Positions 1 to 10,210 are shown, counted from the first letter of the stretch. The stretch is 64,000 nucleotides of DNA from Butyrivibrio sp. (GCA_022486625.1 JAKVKH010000001.1:124001-188000); one strand, 5' to 3'. Translations and numbers: made by a program. Notes: generated by a model not told the origin, from the sequence alone.

Positions 1-1
1 A

Positions 2-640
2 AAAATACTTTCTGCATTTGCAGGACGTGAAGCCGATATTCTTGTCGGTACGCAGATGATTGTCAAGGGACATGATTTCCCTAATGTAACACTTGTAGGA
101 ATACTGGCTGCAGATATGTCGCTGTCAGCGAGTGATTACAGAGCGGGAGAGAGAACTTTTCAATTGTTGACACAGGCGGCAGGAAGAGCAGGAAGAGGAA
201 CGCTTCCGGGGCGTGTGGTGATTCAGACCTATCAGCCGGAGCATTACAGTATTCTCGCGGCTGCAGCACAGGATTATAAGGCTTTTTATGAAGAAGAGAT
301 CGGATATCGTGAACTTCTGATGTATCCTCCGGCGGCGCATATGCTGGCAGTGCAGATCTGGGCACAGAACGAAGCTGCCGGGATAGAGTTTGCCGGGCGG
401 CTTCGTGCGGGACTTGAAAACCTGCATTTCAAGGATGCTGTAATTATCGGGCCAGCAGCAGCCAGTATCGGCAGGATCAATGATATATACCGGATGGCAC
501 TTTATATCAAAAATCCGGAGTATCAGGTTCTGGTTGTAATGAAGGATCGGATGGAAAGTTACATCCGGAAGCTGACAGAAGCAGGTAAATACGCAGGTTT
601 GCAGGTACAATTTGACTTTGACCCCATTAATGGGTTTTAA
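2..640 (+). CDS. priA: Primosomal protein N' (replication restart helicase PriA), C-terminal part
   Basis: This is the last 212 residues of PriA, the 3'-to-5' DNA helicase that reloads the replisome at stalled forks. The reading frame is open from the window edge, so the true start lies upstream. Visible are the GTQMIVKGHDFP segment near residue 16 and the helicase motif VI form QAAGRAGRG near residue 55, followed by the PriA C-terminal domain ending in FDPINGF. The family is normally over 700 residues, so about two thirds is missing because of the window cut, not because of damage. It sits 33 bp before def, the usual Firmicutes order. Identification is firm. Confidence 0.95.
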   Translation, partial: KILSAFAGREADILVGTQMIVKGHDFPNVTLVGILAADMSLSASDYRAGERTFQLLTQAAGRAGRGTLPGRVVIQTYQPEHYSILAAAAQDYKAFYEEEIGYRELLMYPPAAHMLAVQIWAQNEAAGIEFAGRLRAGLENLHFKDAVIIGPAAASIGRINDIYRMALYIKNPEYQVLVVMKDRMESYIRKLTEAGKYAGLQVQFDFDPINGF

Positions 641-673
641 TGTATGAAGGATATGGAAGGGAGTACAGGATAA

Positions 674-1165
674 ATGGCAATCAGAACGATCAGAGAATAC
701 GGTGATGAAGTATTGACCCGTGTATGTAAGGAAGTAAAGGAATCTACGCCCAGAATCAAAGAGCTTGTAAGTGATATGTTTGATACCATGTATGAAGCCA
801 ATGGCGTCGGACTTGCAGCCCCGCAGGTAGGAATACTCAAGAGGATTGTGGTGATTGATACAACAGGAGAAGATCCGCATGTACTGATCAATCCGCAGAT
901 TCTGGAAACAGACGGGGAACAGACCGGATATGAAGGATGCTTAAGTCTGCCGGGCAAGTCCGGTGTTGTGACGAGACCGAATTATGTAAAGGTCAGAGCC
1001 TATGATGCAGATCTGAAGGAATATGAACTGGAAGGAACCGAGCTTTTGGCACGTGCGATCTGTCATGAACTGGATCATCTTGACGGACATATGTATGTGG
1101 ATCTGGTAGAAGGTGAGCTGGTGAATAATGAAGATCTGAACCGCGAACAGGATACAGAAGAGTAA
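674..1165 (+). CDS. def: Peptide deformylase
   Basis: This enzyme removes the N-terminal formyl group from nascent proteins in the cytoplasm. It has 163 residues, normal for the family. All three motifs are present: GVGLAAPQVG at residues 44-53, EGCLS at 87-91 with metal ligand Cys89, and HELDH at 131-135 with ligands His131 and His135 and catalytic Glu132. An SD-like GGGAG lies about 10 bp before the ATG. It is followed at once by fmt, the formyltransferase acting at the other end of the same formylation cycle, so the pair is functionally coupled. Confidence 0.97.
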   Translation: MAIRTIREYGDEVLTRVCKEVKESTPRIKELVSDMFDTMYEANGVGLAAPQVGILKRIVVIDTTGEDPHVLINPQILETDGEQTGYEGCLSLPGKSGVVTRPNYVKVRAYDADLKEYELEGTELLARAICHELDHLDGHMYVDLVEGELVNNEDLNREQDTEE

Positions 1166-1197
1166 TCCTGCAGCTGCAGGAAGAAGGGATGGTCAGG

Positions 1198-2133
1198 ATG
1201 AAAATCGTATACATGGGAACGCCTGACTTTGCAGTCGGCGCATTGGAAGCATTGATTGCAGCAGGGAATGAAATTGCAGAGGTAGTCACACAGCCGGATA
1301 AGCCAAAGGGCAGGAATAAGGAAATGGCAGTATCTCCGGTTAAACAGTGTGCTCTGGAGCATGGAATACCTGTTTTCCAGCCGGTGAGAATCAAGACACC
1401 GGAAGCAGTTGCACATATGAAAATGATAGATGCGGATATATATGTGGTGGCGGCGTTCGGACAGATCCTGTCACAGGAGATACTGGATATTCCGAGGTTT
1501 GGCTGTGTGAATATTCATGCATCACTCCTTCCGGAATACCGCGGAGCGGCTCCGATCCAGCAGGTACTTCTTGATGGGAAAGAGCAGACAGGCGTAACCA
1601 TTATGCAGATGGATGCCGGATGTGATACCGGAGATATTCTGATGCAGGAGAAGCTTAAAATTACGGAAGAAGATACTGCAGGAACGCTTTTTGACCGGCT
1701 GAGTGTACTTGGAGCACAGCTGATTGTCAGGGCACTTCCACAGATTGAAGCGGGAACACTTCATCCGGTAAAGCAGGATAACAGCCGCAGCACATCCACA
1801 GGTAAGCTTTCCAAGGAAATGGGACATATCAGTTGGGATAAAGGTGCCCGGGAACTGGTACACCTGATTCAGGCTACGAGTCCGTGGCCAAGTGCGTACA
1901 CCAGGTTGGACGGAAAAATCCTCAAGATCTGGAAGGCACAGGCTGATGAGATACAGGCTGATGGTCTTCCTGGCAGTGTTTCAGAAGTGACACCTGAAGA
2001 AATGATCATCAATACCGGCAGAAACAGACTGATTGTAAAAGAAGTACAGTTGGAAGGCAAAAGAAGAATGGCTGTCAGCGAATTTCTGCGTGGAAATCAC
2101 ATTGAAAAGGGAATGATGCTCGGACAGGAATAA
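1198..2133 (+). CDS. fmt: Methionyl-tRNA formyltransferase
   Basis: It formylates initiator Met-tRNA using 10-formyltetrahydrofolate. From the ATG at 1198 the protein begins MKIVYMGTPDFAV, the standard family N-terminus, and is 311 residues long. An in-frame ATG at 1189 also has an acceptable SD, so the start could be three codons earlier. The catalytic region NIHASLLPEYRG carries Asn105 and His107, and a downstream MQMDAGCDTGDIL segment supplies the conserved Asp. The C-terminal third is the tRNA-binding domain. It lies between def and a zinc peptidase and is probably co-transcribed with def. Confidence 0.96.
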   Translation: MKIVYMGTPDFAVGALEALIAAGNEIAEVVTQPDKPKGRNKEMAVSPVKQCALEHGIPVFQPVRIKTPEAVAHMKMIDADIYVVAAFGQILSQEILDIPRFGCVNIHASLLPEYRGAAPIQQVLLDGKEQTGVTIMQMDAGCDTGDILMQEKLKITEEDTAGTLFDRLSVLGAQLIVRALPQIEAGTLHPVKQDNSRSTSTGKLSKEMGHISWDKGARELVHLIQATSPWPSAYTRLDGKILKIWKAQADEIQADGLPGSVSEVTPEEMIINTGRNRLIVKEVQLEGKRRMAVSEFLRGNHIEKGMMLGQE

Positions 2134-2166
2134 GCCAGAGCAGAGAAATGCCGAAGGAGAAATGAA

Positions 2167-2865
2167 ATGTACGGATATTATTACGGATTTGATCCTACAT
2201 ATGTACTGGTACTCATAGGAGCACTTCTGTGTATGTGGGCGAGTTTTCATGTGAACAGTGTTTATAATAAATATTCACATATTCGAAGTGCATCCGGAAT
2301 GACAGGCGCACAGGTTGCTCAGAAAATACTGGATCAGAATAATGTCAGAGGTGTCAGAGTAGAGCATGTCAGCGGTAATCTGACAGATCACTATGATCCC
2401 AGGACACAGACGGTAAATCTGTCAGATGCAGTATACGGTTCGACATCGGTTGCTGCACTCGGCGTTGCTGCACATGAATGCGGACATGTTATGCAGCATG
2501 AAACAGGTTATGTGCCGCTGAAACTAAGAACAGCACTGGTTCCGGCAGCAAATCTTGGCTCCCAGGTCGGACTTCCGCTTGTCATCATCGGACTGATTTT
2601 CGGACTCAGCAATACCTTTATTGCAATCGGAATCTGGATTTTTGCACTTGCAGTTCTGTTTCAGGTCGTGACGCTCCCGGTAGAATTCAATGCTTCTCAC
2701 AGAGCACTTGTCATGCTGGAACAATACGGGATACTTGGAACAGATGAGGTTGCTTCTTCCAGAAAGGTTCTGGGAGCAGCAGCAATGACCTATGTTGCTG
2801 CCGCAGCATCAGCAGTATTGCAGCTTTTGCGGCTGATTATGCTGGGCAGACGGAGAGATGACTGA
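2167..2865 (+). CDS. Membrane zinc metallopeptidase, YugP-type (Zn_peptidase_2)
   Basis: This is a 232-residue membrane protein of the neutral zinc metallopeptidase family that includes B. subtilis YugP. A hydrophobic segment at about residues 11-28 comes first, then the zinc motif HECGH at 103-107 (ligands His103 and His107, catalytic Glu104), then hydrophobic stretches near 130-170 and 195-225. The start ATG follows AAGGAGA at good spacing. The gene commonly sits between fmt and rsmB in Clostridia, as here. Its substrate is not known; a role in membrane protein turnover is only inference from the fold. Confidence 0.85.
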   Translation: MYGYYYGFDPTYVLVLIGALLCMWASFHVNSVYNKYSHIRSASGMTGAQVAQKILDQNNVRGVRVEHVSGNLTDHYDPRTQTVNLSDAVYGSTSVAALGVAAHECGHVMQHETGYVPLKLRTALVPAANLGSQVGLPLVIIGLIFGLSNTFIAIGIWIFALAVLFQVVTLPVEFNASHRALVMLEQYGILGTDEVASSRKVLGAAAMTYVAAAASAVLQLLRLIMLGRRRDD

Positions 2866-2871
2866 GAAAAG

Positions 2872-4245
2872 ATGATAAATGAACGGGAAATCATTCTTGA
2901 CATTCTGATGGAAATGGACAGCGGGAAGCCTTACAGGCATTCTCTTGTTCGTGATGTGCTGAACCAGTATGACTATCTTGATACGCAGCAGAAAGCGATG
3001 ATCAAGCGTGTTGTGGATGGAACAACGGAGCGCAGGATCACAATCGATTATATTCTGAATTCCATCTCAAGTGTTTCGGTACATAAAATGAAGCCGTTGA
3101 TCAGAAGCCTGCTTCGGATGAGCTGTTACCAGATCCTGTACATGGATGGGATTCCGGATGCGGCAGCAATTAATGAAGCGGTGAAGATTGCAGAAAAAAG
3201 AAAATTTCAGACGCTGAAGGGTTTTGTCAACGGCGTTTTGAGAAACGTATCGCGGAATAAGGAAGTCATTCATTTTCCGGAAAAAAATGCAATGGATGGC
3301 GGTGCAGAATATCTTTCCGTGGTGTATTCCATGCCGGATCTTTTATGCAGAATGTGGCTGAGCACGTACGGCTATGCGCAGACGGAACAGATACTGAAGG
3401 CATTTCTGGAAATCAGACCGGTTGTGCTGCGCATGGATGAACGATACTCTGAGGAAGAAATCGGCAGGCTTGTGGAAAGAATCAGACAGGAGGGCGGCGC
3501 GCAGCTGGAAATCAGGCAGAACAGTCTCCTGCCATATGCCTATGAACTGACGCATACGGATAATCTGCAGTATCTTCCGGGGTTTGAAGAAGGAATGTGG
3601 ATGGTACAGGATGTCAGCTCCATGCTGGTGACGCAGGCGGCAGGAATCCGCAAGGGTGACAGAGTGATTGATGTCTGCAGCGCCCCCGGCGGAAAGGCAC
3701 TTCATGCAGCCGCAAAGCTGGCAGGAACAGGAAGCGTGCTTTCAAGGGATGTTTCAGAAAGCAAATGCGCACTGATCCGTGAAAATGTGGAACGGATGCA
3801 TATGCCGGGTGTGACGGTAGAAGTGCATGATGCCACACTGCCGGATACGGCACTGACAGATACTGCAGATGTGCTGTACTGTGATCTTCCGTGTTCAGGG
3901 CTGGGAATTATCGGCCGTAAATGTGACATCAAGTATGCGGTGAGTTCGGAATCGCTTAATTCTGTTACAGAGCTGCAGAAAAAGATTCTGCAGAGCGTAT
4001 GGAATTATGTGAAGCCCGGCGGGATCATGATGTACAGTACCTGTACGATCCATAAGGCAGAGAATGAGAAAATGGTGCAGTGGATCTGCGAAAATCTTCC
4101 GTTTGAAACCGTATCAATGGAAGATACACTTCCTGAAGTGCTTGCAGACCAGGATACTGTTAGAAACGGATATCTGCAGCTGTTGCCGGGGCAGTTCGGA
4201 ACTGATGGATTTTTCCTGTCAAAGCTCAGGAGAAAGGAAGAGTAA
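2872..4245 (+). CDS. rsmB: 16S rRNA (cytosine-C5) methyltransferase RsmB
   Basis: It methylates C967 (E. coli numbering) of 16S rRNA with S-adenosylmethionine. The 457 residues split into an N-terminal NusB-like RNA-binding domain (about 1-140) and a Rossmann methyltransferase domain. The SAM loop DVCSAPGGKALH is near residue 267, and the two RNA m5C cysteine motifs, DLPCSGLG near 338 and STCT near 388, are both intact. It starts 7 bp after the zinc peptidase stop with a weak SD, which suggests translational coupling. Length and motifs are normal. Confidence 0.95.
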   Translation: MINEREIILDILMEMDSGKPYRHSLVRDVLNQYDYLDTQQKAMIKRVVDGTTERRITIDYILNSISSVSVHKMKPLIRSLLRMSCYQILYMDGIPDAAAINEAVKIAEKRKFQTLKGFVNGVLRNVSRNKEVIHFPEKNAMDGGAEYLSVVYSMPDLLCRMWLSTYGYAQTEQILKAFLEIRPVVLRMDERYSEEEIGRLVERIRQEGGAQLEIRQNSLLPYAYELTHTDNLQYLPGFEEGMWMVQDVSSMLVTQAAGIRKGDRVIDVCSAPGGKALHAAAKLAGTGSVLSRDVSESKCALIRENVERMHMPGVTVEVHDATLPDTALTDTADVLYCDLPCSGLGIIGRKCDIKYAVSSESLNSVTELQKKILQSVWNYVKPGGIMMYSTCTIHKAENEKMVQWICENLPFETVSMEDTLPEVLADQDTVRNGYLQLLPGQFGTDGFFLSKLRRKEE

Positions 4246-4257
4246 AGTCCTGTCATT

Positions 4258-5304
4258 ATGGATAAAACAGATATTAAATCACTGACACTGGAAGAACTGA
4301 CGCAGGAAATCAAAGGGCTCGGAGAGCCTGCATTTCGTGCAAAGCAGCTATATGAGTGGATGCATGTCAGAATGGCCGGCGATTATGATGATATGAGCAA
4401 TATCCCGAAAGCACTTAAGGAAAAGTGCAGGGAGCATTTTGAATATACTTCACTGAAACAGGTCCGTATGCAGGAATCTGCACTTGACGGAACGAGGAAA
4501 TTTCTGTTCGGACTTGCAGACGGAAATGTGATCGAGAGTGTCTGGATGGAGTACCGTTTTGGTATCAGCGTATGCATTTCATCACAGGTCGGCTGCCGCA
4601 TGGGCTGCCGTTTCTGTGCTTCTACGCTGGACGGACTTGAACGCAATCTCAGACCTTCGGAAATGCTGGATCAGATATATGCAATGTCCAGAATTCTGGG
4701 CAAAAAAGTCTCGCGTGTGGTGGTGATGGGCAGCGGGGAACCGATGGATAATTATGACAATCTGCTTCGTTTTATTCAGCTTCTGACAGATGAAAACGGT
4801 CTGAATATGGGACAGAGAAATCTGACGGTTTCTACCTGCGGGATCGTACCGCGGATCAGACAGCTGGCGGAGCAGCATCTGCAGATCAATCTGGCGCTTT
4901 CACTTCATGCATCGAATGATGCGAAGAGAAAGCAGCTTATGCCGATTGCAAATGAATACAGTCTTTCAGAGGTAATGGATGCCTGCAGATATTATTTTGA
5001 GCAGACAGGGAGACAGCTGACCTTTGAATATGCACTTGTCGGAGGTGTAAACGATACGGAAGAGGATGCGGCACAGCTGATCCATCTTCTGAAGGATATT
5101 AACTGCGTTGTCAATCTGATCCCGGTAAACCCTATTAAAGAGCGGAACTACACGGAAACAGGGCATTCGCAGGTTGTTGCATTCAAAAATAAACTTGAAA
5201 AAAGCAGAATAAATGTTACTATAAGAAGGGAAATGGGCAGGGACATTGACGGCGCCTGTGGGCAGCTTCGCCGCAGACATCTGAATGAACAAGTCGGCAA
5301 TTGA
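4258..5304 (+). CDS. rlmN: Dual-specificity 23S rRNA/tRNA adenine-C2 methyltransferase RlmN
   Basis: This radical SAM enzyme makes m2A2503 in 23S rRNA and m2A37 in some tRNAs. It is 348 residues. The CX3CX2C cluster motif reads CRMGCRFC near residues 113-120, and the C-terminal acceptor cysteine is Cys334 in DIDGACGQL, so both catalytic parts are present. The gene starts 12 bp after rsmB. Placing rRNA modification genes next to def/fmt and the stp-prkC pair is the ordinary Firmicutes arrangement. Confidence 0.96.
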   Translation: MDKTDIKSLTLEELTQEIKGLGEPAFRAKQLYEWMHVRMAGDYDDMSNIPKALKEKCREHFEYTSLKQVRMQESALDGTRKFLFGLADGNVIESVWMEYRFGISVCISSQVGCRMGCRFCASTLDGLERNLRPSEMLDQIYAMSRILGKKVSRVVVMGSGEPMDNYDNLLRFIQLLTDENGLNMGQRNLTVSTCGIVPRIRQLAEQHLQINLALSLHASNDAKRKQLMPIANEYSLSEVMDACRYYFEQTGRQLTFEYALVGGVNDTEEDAAQLIHLLKDINCVVNLIPVNPIKERNYTETGHSQVVAFKNKLEKSRINVTIRREMGRDIDGACGQLRRRHLNEQVGN

Positions 5305-5347
5305 GTCCTGTCTCACTTTTTTGCGCTTTTATAATTGGAGGCTTTTT

Positions 5348-6100
5348 TTGTTAAAAACATTTTCCGTTACGGACATAGGAAAACAAAGAGAACTGAATCA
5401 GGATTATGTTTTTTCGTCAGAGGAGAGTATCGGCAATCTGTCCAATGTATTTATTGTGGCAGATGGCATGGGCGGACATAATGCAGGGGATTACGCATCA
5501 CGTTTCACCGTGGATACAATGGTTGGGGAGATTCGCAGATCATTTGAAAAAAATCCGGTAAAAATACTGGAAAATGCGATTCAGTCAGCCAACAGACAAC
5601 TGCGTGAGAAAGCAGCAGAGGATCCGAAACTGTTTGGAATGGGAACCACAGTGGTCGCTGCAACTCTCATCGGACGGTATCTGCAGGTGGCAAATGTCGG
5701 AGACAGCAGATTGTATGTGATTGATGATCAGATCAGACAGATTACCAGAGATCATTCGCTTGTAGAGGAAATGGTCAGAATGGGTGGAATTGACAGGGAA
5801 ACTGCCAGAACGCATCTGGATAAAAATATCATTACCCGTGCAATCGGTGCTACGGAACAGGTGGACGTTGACTTCTTTCAGGTAGAGCTCAAAGCGGGAG
5901 ATATCGTGCTGATGTGCTCAGATGGCCTGACCAACATGCTTGAGGATGAAGAGATCAGGATGATCATAAGTGGTCAGAGAGACATTATCGAGAAAGCACA
6001 GAAGCTGGTCGAAGCGGCCAACAATCACGGCGGTAAGGACAATATTGCAGTCATCCTTATCGAACCATTTGCTGACAGTACTTGTCTGACGGAGGATTAA
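5348..6100 (+). CDS. stp: PP2C-type Ser/Thr protein phosphatase (Stp/PrpC)
   Basis: It dephosphorylates targets of the neighbouring PASTA kinase. I place the start at TTG 5348, which has GGAGG six bases upstream and gives the usual N-terminus MLKTFSVTDIGKQRELNQD; an ATG at 5285 would add 21 unrelated residues overlapping rlmN. The protein is 250 residues with the PP2C metal motifs NQD, DGMGGHNAGD, CSDGLTNM and GGKDNIAV. Its stop codon is directly followed by the kinase ATG, so the pair is translationally coupled. Confidence in function is high, in the exact start moderate to high. Confidence 0.93.
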   Translation: MLKTFSVTDIGKQRELNQDYVFSSEESIGNLSNVFIVADGMGGHNAGDYASRFTVDTMVGEIRRSFEKNPVKILENAIQSANRQLREKAAEDPKLFGMGTTVVAATLIGRYLQVANVGDSRLYVIDDQIRQITRDHSLVEEMVRMGGIDRETARTHLDKNIITRAIGATEQVDVDFFQVELKAGDIVLMCSDGLTNMLEDEEIRMIISGQRDIIEKAQKLVEAANNHGGKDNIAVILIEPFADSTCLTED

Positions 6101-8167
6101 ATGATTAAGATTGGAATGATCATCGGAGACCGTTACGAAATTCAGGAGAAAATCGGAACCGGCGGAACAGCTGATGTATACAGAGCACAGGATCGTAAAC
6201 TGAACAGACCGGTGGCAATCAAGGTACTGAAACAGGAATTCAGTGAAAATGAGAATTTTGTTTCCAAGTTCCGTTCTGAAGCCCAGTCGGCAGCTGGCCT
6301 GATGCATCCGAATATTGTAAATGTATATGATGTGGGAAATGAAAAGGGTATTTATTATATTGTCATGGAGCTGGTAGATGGCATTACCCTGAAAAAATAT
6401 ATTGAAAAGAAATCCCGCCTGACCGTGAAGGAAGCTGTCAGCATTGCCATTCAGGTGGCAATGGGACTTGAAGCGGCACATAATAACCATATCATTCACA
6501 GGGATATCAAGCCGCAGAACATTATTATTTCCAAAGACGGCAAGGTGAAAATGACAGATTTCGGTATTGCGAAGGCTGCATCGAGCAATACCATTACCTC
6601 GAATGTTATGGGATCCGTGCATTATACATCACCGGAGCAGGCACGTGGCGGATACAGCGATGCCAAGAGCGATATTTATTCACTGGGGGTAACACTCTTT
6701 GAGATGCTGACGGGACGTGTTCCGTTTAACGGAGACACGACGGTTGCAATTGCCATCAAGCATATTCAGGAACCACTTCCTTCTCCGCGTGAATTTGTGC
6801 CAGATCTTCCTGTCAGTGTGGAGAAGATTGTAATCAAATGTTGCCAGAAGAGTCCGGATCGCAGGTATCAGACTGCCGGAGAGCTGATTACGGATCTGAA
6901 GAGGTCGCTGATCACACCGGATGAAGATTTTGTCAAACTGGTAGATCCGGATGAAGAGGGTGCAACGCGTGTAGCAACAGAAGGCGAGCGCCAGATGATC
7001 AAGCATGGTGCTACGGGAAATATTTCTCAGACGGAGCAGATGCGCTTAAACCGTGATATCCTGCGGGAAGAGGCAAAGGACAGAAAGCGCTATGATGACG
7101 ATGAACGTGATGAGGAAGAGACGGATGATCCGGAAGAGGATGAACCTCAAAGACGTTACAGCGAGAGCAGAAAAAAATACCGCGATGACAGATATGATGA
7201 CCGGTATGATGATGAAGAAGATGATGACGATTATGAGGAAGAGGAAGAAGGCTCCCGCATGGAAAAAGTGACCGTTGTCATGGCGGTTTTTGCAGCACTT
7301 CTTGTCGGAGTCATTATTGTTTATCTTGCAGGCAGGAGCTTTGGCGTATTTGGAAGCAGTACGGCTGCATCCAGTAACATTTCCGCATCGTCAGGCAGCG
7401 GAGAAAGCGGAATTGAAGTGCCGGTGGTGGTTGGTCAGTCTTTTGCAGAGGCAGTTTCCAATTTGGAAGCCAAAGGTTTTAAAGTAGAAAAGAAAGAAGA
7501 CAGCGAGAGTACGGAAAGTAAGAACACGGTTGTGGCACAAAGTCCGGAAGGAAAGGCCAAAGCGGCAAGCGGAACAACCGTAACACTGACTGTCAGTACC
7601 GGAGAAAATGCATCATCCAGCAGTTCTGCAGCATCTGCAAGTTCTGCAACAAAGGTGGCAGTTCCGAATGTCATCGGAATGGATGAGGAAACGGCTACAC
7701 TGACGCTGATTGAAGCAGGACTTAAAGTCGGTTCTGTAACTGAAGTCAGTAATGAAGATGCCAACTTAAGCGGACTGATCTGTAATCAGACGCCGACGGT
7801 AGGAACAAAGGTGGCAGCAGATTCTTCTGTCAGCCTTGAACTCAGTACGGGACCTGCATCATCTGCAACATACAGCTATTCAGCTAATATTGAAGCTCCG
7901 ACAGCAGCAGAGGACAGCTCTTATGTTGCCGGAACCACGGTACAGGTTGCACTTGTGACATCAGATGGAACGCAGCTTCTGAACACCAGCACCACAACGT
8001 TCCCGATTACCGTAAATTATACCGGAATCAAATCTCCGACAGGAGTACTGAAGATGGTGTATGCCATAACAACACCTACAGTAACAGATCCTTCTACGGG
8101 AACGACAACAGGAGGAACTACGGAGACGCATACGGTAACCAGAGCAATTACGTTTACACAGCAGTAA
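6101..8167 (+). CDS. prkC: PASTA-domain Ser/Thr protein kinase (PrkC/StkP family)
   Basis: This membrane kinase senses muropeptides or lipid II outside the cell and phosphorylates division and wall proteins inside. The kinase domain covers about residues 10-275: glycine loop GTGGTADVY, Lys41 in VAIKVLK, HRDIKPQN near 130 and DFG near 153. A very acidic juxtamembrane linker (about 325-388, runs of D and E) precedes one membrane segment at about 392-412. Outside are two clear PASTA repeats (near 430-500 and 522-590) joined by a Ser/Ala-rich linker, then about 100 Thr/Ser-rich residues without a recognised domain. The family often has three or more PASTA repeats, so two is on the short side. Confidence 0.95.
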   Translation: MIKIGMIIGDRYEIQEKIGTGGTADVYRAQDRKLNRPVAIKVLKQEFSENENFVSKFRSEAQSAAGLMHPNIVNVYDVGNEKGIYYIVMELVDGITLKKYIEKKSRLTVKEAVSIAIQVAMGLEAAHNNHIIHRDIKPQNIIISKDGKVKMTDFGIAKAASSNTITSNVMGSVHYTSPEQARGGYSDAKSDIYSLGVTLFEMLTGRVPFNGDTTVAIAIKHIQEPLPSPREFVPDLPVSVEKIVIKCCQKSPDRRYQTAGELITDLKRSLITPDEDFVKLVDPDEEGATRVATEGERQMIKHGATGNISQTEQMRLNRDILREEAKDRKRYDDDERDEEETDDPEEDEPQRRYSESRKKYRDDRYDDRYDDEEDDDDYEEEEEGSRMEKVTVVMAVFAALLVGVIIVYLAGRSFGVFGSSTAASSNISASSGSGESGIEVPVVVGQSFAEAVSNLEAKGFKVEKKEDSESTESKNTVVAQSPEGKAKAASGTTVTLTVSTGENASSSSSAASASSATKVAVPNVIGMDEETATLTLIEAGLKVGSVTEVSNEDANLSGLICNQTPTVGTKVAADSSVSLELSTGPASSATYSYSANIEAPTAAEDSSYVAGTTVQVALVTSDGTQLLNTSTTTFPITVNYTGIKSPTGVLKMVYAITTPTVTDPSTGTTTGGTTETHTVTRAITFTQQ

Positions 8168-8188
8168 ACAGCAGTTAAGGGAAGGCAG

Positions 8189-9103
8189 ATGCAGGGAAAA
8201 ATCGTTAAGGGAATTGCCGGCTTTTATTATGTGGATACGCCGCAGGGACGTGTATATGAATGCCGCGCCAAGGGAATATTCAGAAATCAGAATATCAAAC
8301 CTCTTGTAGGGGATGATGTTCTGATCGATGTCATAGATGAGGAAAAGGCAACCGGAAATGTCATCAGTGTTCTTACAAGAAAGAATCAGTTGCTGCGGCC
8401 TCCGGTTGCCAATGTTGATCAGGCACTGGTTCTGTTTGCGATTGTGAAACCGGATCCGAGTTACAATCTTCTGGACCGTTTTCTGATCATGATGGGACAG
8501 CAGAATCTTCCGGTGGTGATCTGCTTTAATAAACAGGACATTGCGACTAAGGAGGAACAGAAGTCACTCCTTGACGCATATGAAAAGTGCGGCTATCGTG
8601 TCATGTTCATCAGCGTTACGGACAATCTTGGCATTACGGAAATTGAGGATGTACTGCGAGGAAAGACAACAGTAATTGCAGGTCCAAGCGGTGTCGGTAA
8701 GTCATCACTGATTAATCTTCTTCATCCAAAGGCACAGATGGAAACCGGAGAATTGAGCCGGAAAATAGATAGAGGAAAGAATACAACAAGACACTCAGAA
8801 CTCTTCTGTGTGGATCGGATAGAAGGGGAGCGGCGTACCTATATTATGGATACACCAGGCTTCACATCACTTTATCTTAAAGATGTGACACTGGATCATC
8901 TCAGAGATTTTTACCCGGAGTTCACACCATTTGAACCGGAATGCAGATTTTCAGGATGTTCTCATATCACGGAACCGGATTGCGGCGTGATCAGAGCACT
9001 TGAACAAAATAAAATAGCAAGAGTCCGCTATGAAAATTACAGGATTCTGTATGAAGAACTGAAAAATCAGAAGCCTGTTTACGGAAAGAAGGAGAAGTCA
9101 TGA
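8189..9103 (+). CDS. rsgA: Ribosome small-subunit GTPase RsgA
   Basis: RsgA is a late 30S assembly factor. The 304 residues show the circularly permuted GTPase order: an N-terminal OB fold, then G4 (NKQD, about residue 113), then G1 (GPSGVGKSS, about 165), then G3 (DTPGFTS). A C-terminal zinc finger has the Cys/His pattern CRFSGCSH...DC near residue 252. It ends inside the ychF start (ATGA overlap at 9100-9103), showing translational coupling. In many Firmicutes rsgA is followed by rpe and thiN; neither is here. Confidence 0.96.
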   Translation: MQGKIVKGIAGFYYVDTPQGRVYECRAKGIFRNQNIKPLVGDDVLIDVIDEEKATGNVISVLTRKNQLLRPPVANVDQALVLFAIVKPDPSYNLLDRFLIMMGQQNLPVVICFNKQDIATKEEQKSLLDAYEKCGYRVMFISVTDNLGITEIEDVLRGKTTVIAGPSGVGKSSLINLLHPKAQMETGELSRKIDRGKNTTRHSELFCVDRIEGERRTYIMDTPGFTSLYLKDVTLDHLRDFYPEFTPFEPECRFSGCSHITEPDCGVIRALEQNKIARVRYENYRILYEELKNQKPVYGKKEKS

Positions 9104-10197
9104 AACTAGGTATCGTAGGCTTACCGAATGTCGGTAAGAGCACACTGTTCAATTCACTTACAAAGGCGGGAGCAGAGGCGGCCAATTACCCGTTCTGTAC
9201 AATTGATCCGAATGTGGGTGTGGTTGCAGTTCCGGATGAACGTCTGAAAAAACTGGGAGAACTGTATCATTCCAAAAAGGTAACGCCGGCGACAATTGAA
9301 TTTGTTGATATTGCAGGACTTGTAAAGGGCGCTTCAAAAGGTGAGGGACTTGGAAATCAGTTCCTTTCCAACATAAGGGAAACAGATGCCATTGTGCATG
9401 TTGTCAGATGTTTTGAAGATACCAATGTCATCCATGTGGACGGCAGTGTGGATCCGGTCCGTGATATTGAGACAATCAATCTGGAACTGGTATTTGCGGA
9501 TCTGGAAGTTCTGGAACGCCGTATTGCCAAGGTTGCCAAAACGGCCCGTATGGATAAGACCGCAGGTAAGGAACTGGATCTTTTAAACAGAATCAAGGCG
9601 CATCTGGAAGCCGGCAAACTTGCCAAAGATCTTGAAATAACAGATGAAGATGAACTTGATTTTATGAAGAGCTATGATCTTCTGACATACAAACCGGTGA
9701 TTTTTGCAGCTAATGTAAAGGATGATGATCTTGCAGATGACGGCGCGGGTAATCAGTATGTGCAGGCTGTCCGCAAGTGGGCAAAAGACAACGGCTGTGA
9801 GGTTTTCGTTATTTCTGCACAGATCGAAGCGGAGATTGCAGAACTGGATGATGCGGAGAAAGGTGATTTTCTTGAATCACTCGGACTGAAAAAATCAGGT
9901 CTTGATAAACTGATTGAGGCAAGCTACCGGACACTTGGTCTGATGAGTTTCCTGACTTCCGGAGAAGATGAAACAAGGGCATGGACGATTAAAATCGGGA
10001 CCAAGGCACCGCAGGCGGCAGGTAAGATTCATACTGACTTTGAGAGAGGCTTTATCAAGGCGGAAGTAATCAATTATCAGGATCTGCTCAAAGAGGGAAC
10101 GTTGGCAGCGGCAAGAGAAAAGGGACTTGTCCGCATGGAAGGCAAGGATTATGTGGTACAGGACGGCGATGTCATTCTGTTCCGCTTCAATGTATAA
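9100..10197 (+). CDS. ychF: Redox-regulated ATPase/GTPase YchF (OLA1 family)
   Basis: YchF is a universally conserved Obg-related ATPase linked to ribosomes and stress. It is 365 residues. The P-loop GLPNVGKST is at residues 6-14, the G3 region reads [17 protein letters not shown], and the C-terminal TGS domain carries the ending [15 protein letters not shown]. The start codon overlaps the rsgA stop by four bases. A strong hairpin follows the stop and probably closes this long operon. Confidence 0.97.
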   Translation: MKLGIVGLPNVGKSTLFNSLTKAGAEAANYPFCTIDPNVGVVAVPDERLKKLGELYHSKKVTPATIEFVDIAGLVKGASKGEGLGNQFLSNIRETDAIVHVVRCFEDTNVIHVDGSVDPVRDIETINLELVFADLEVLERRIAKVAKTARMDKTAGKELDLLNRIKAHLEAGKLAKDLEITDEDELDFMKSYDLLTYKPVIFAANVKDDDLADDGAGNQYVQAVRKWAKDNGCEVFVISAQIEAEIAELDDAEKGDFLESLGLKKSGLDKLIEASYRTLGLMSFLTSGEDETRAWTIKIGTKAPQAAGKIHTDFERGFIKAEVINYQDLLKEGTLAAAREKGLVRMEGKDYVVQDGDVILFRFNV

Positions 10198-10210
10198 AGA
10201 CGGATTTAGT

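Noticed and set aside
125..880. Long minus-strand frame over priA and def
   Set aside because: It lies wholly opposite two well-conserved genes, has no start signals and its Cys/His-rich translation is typical of an antisense shadow.
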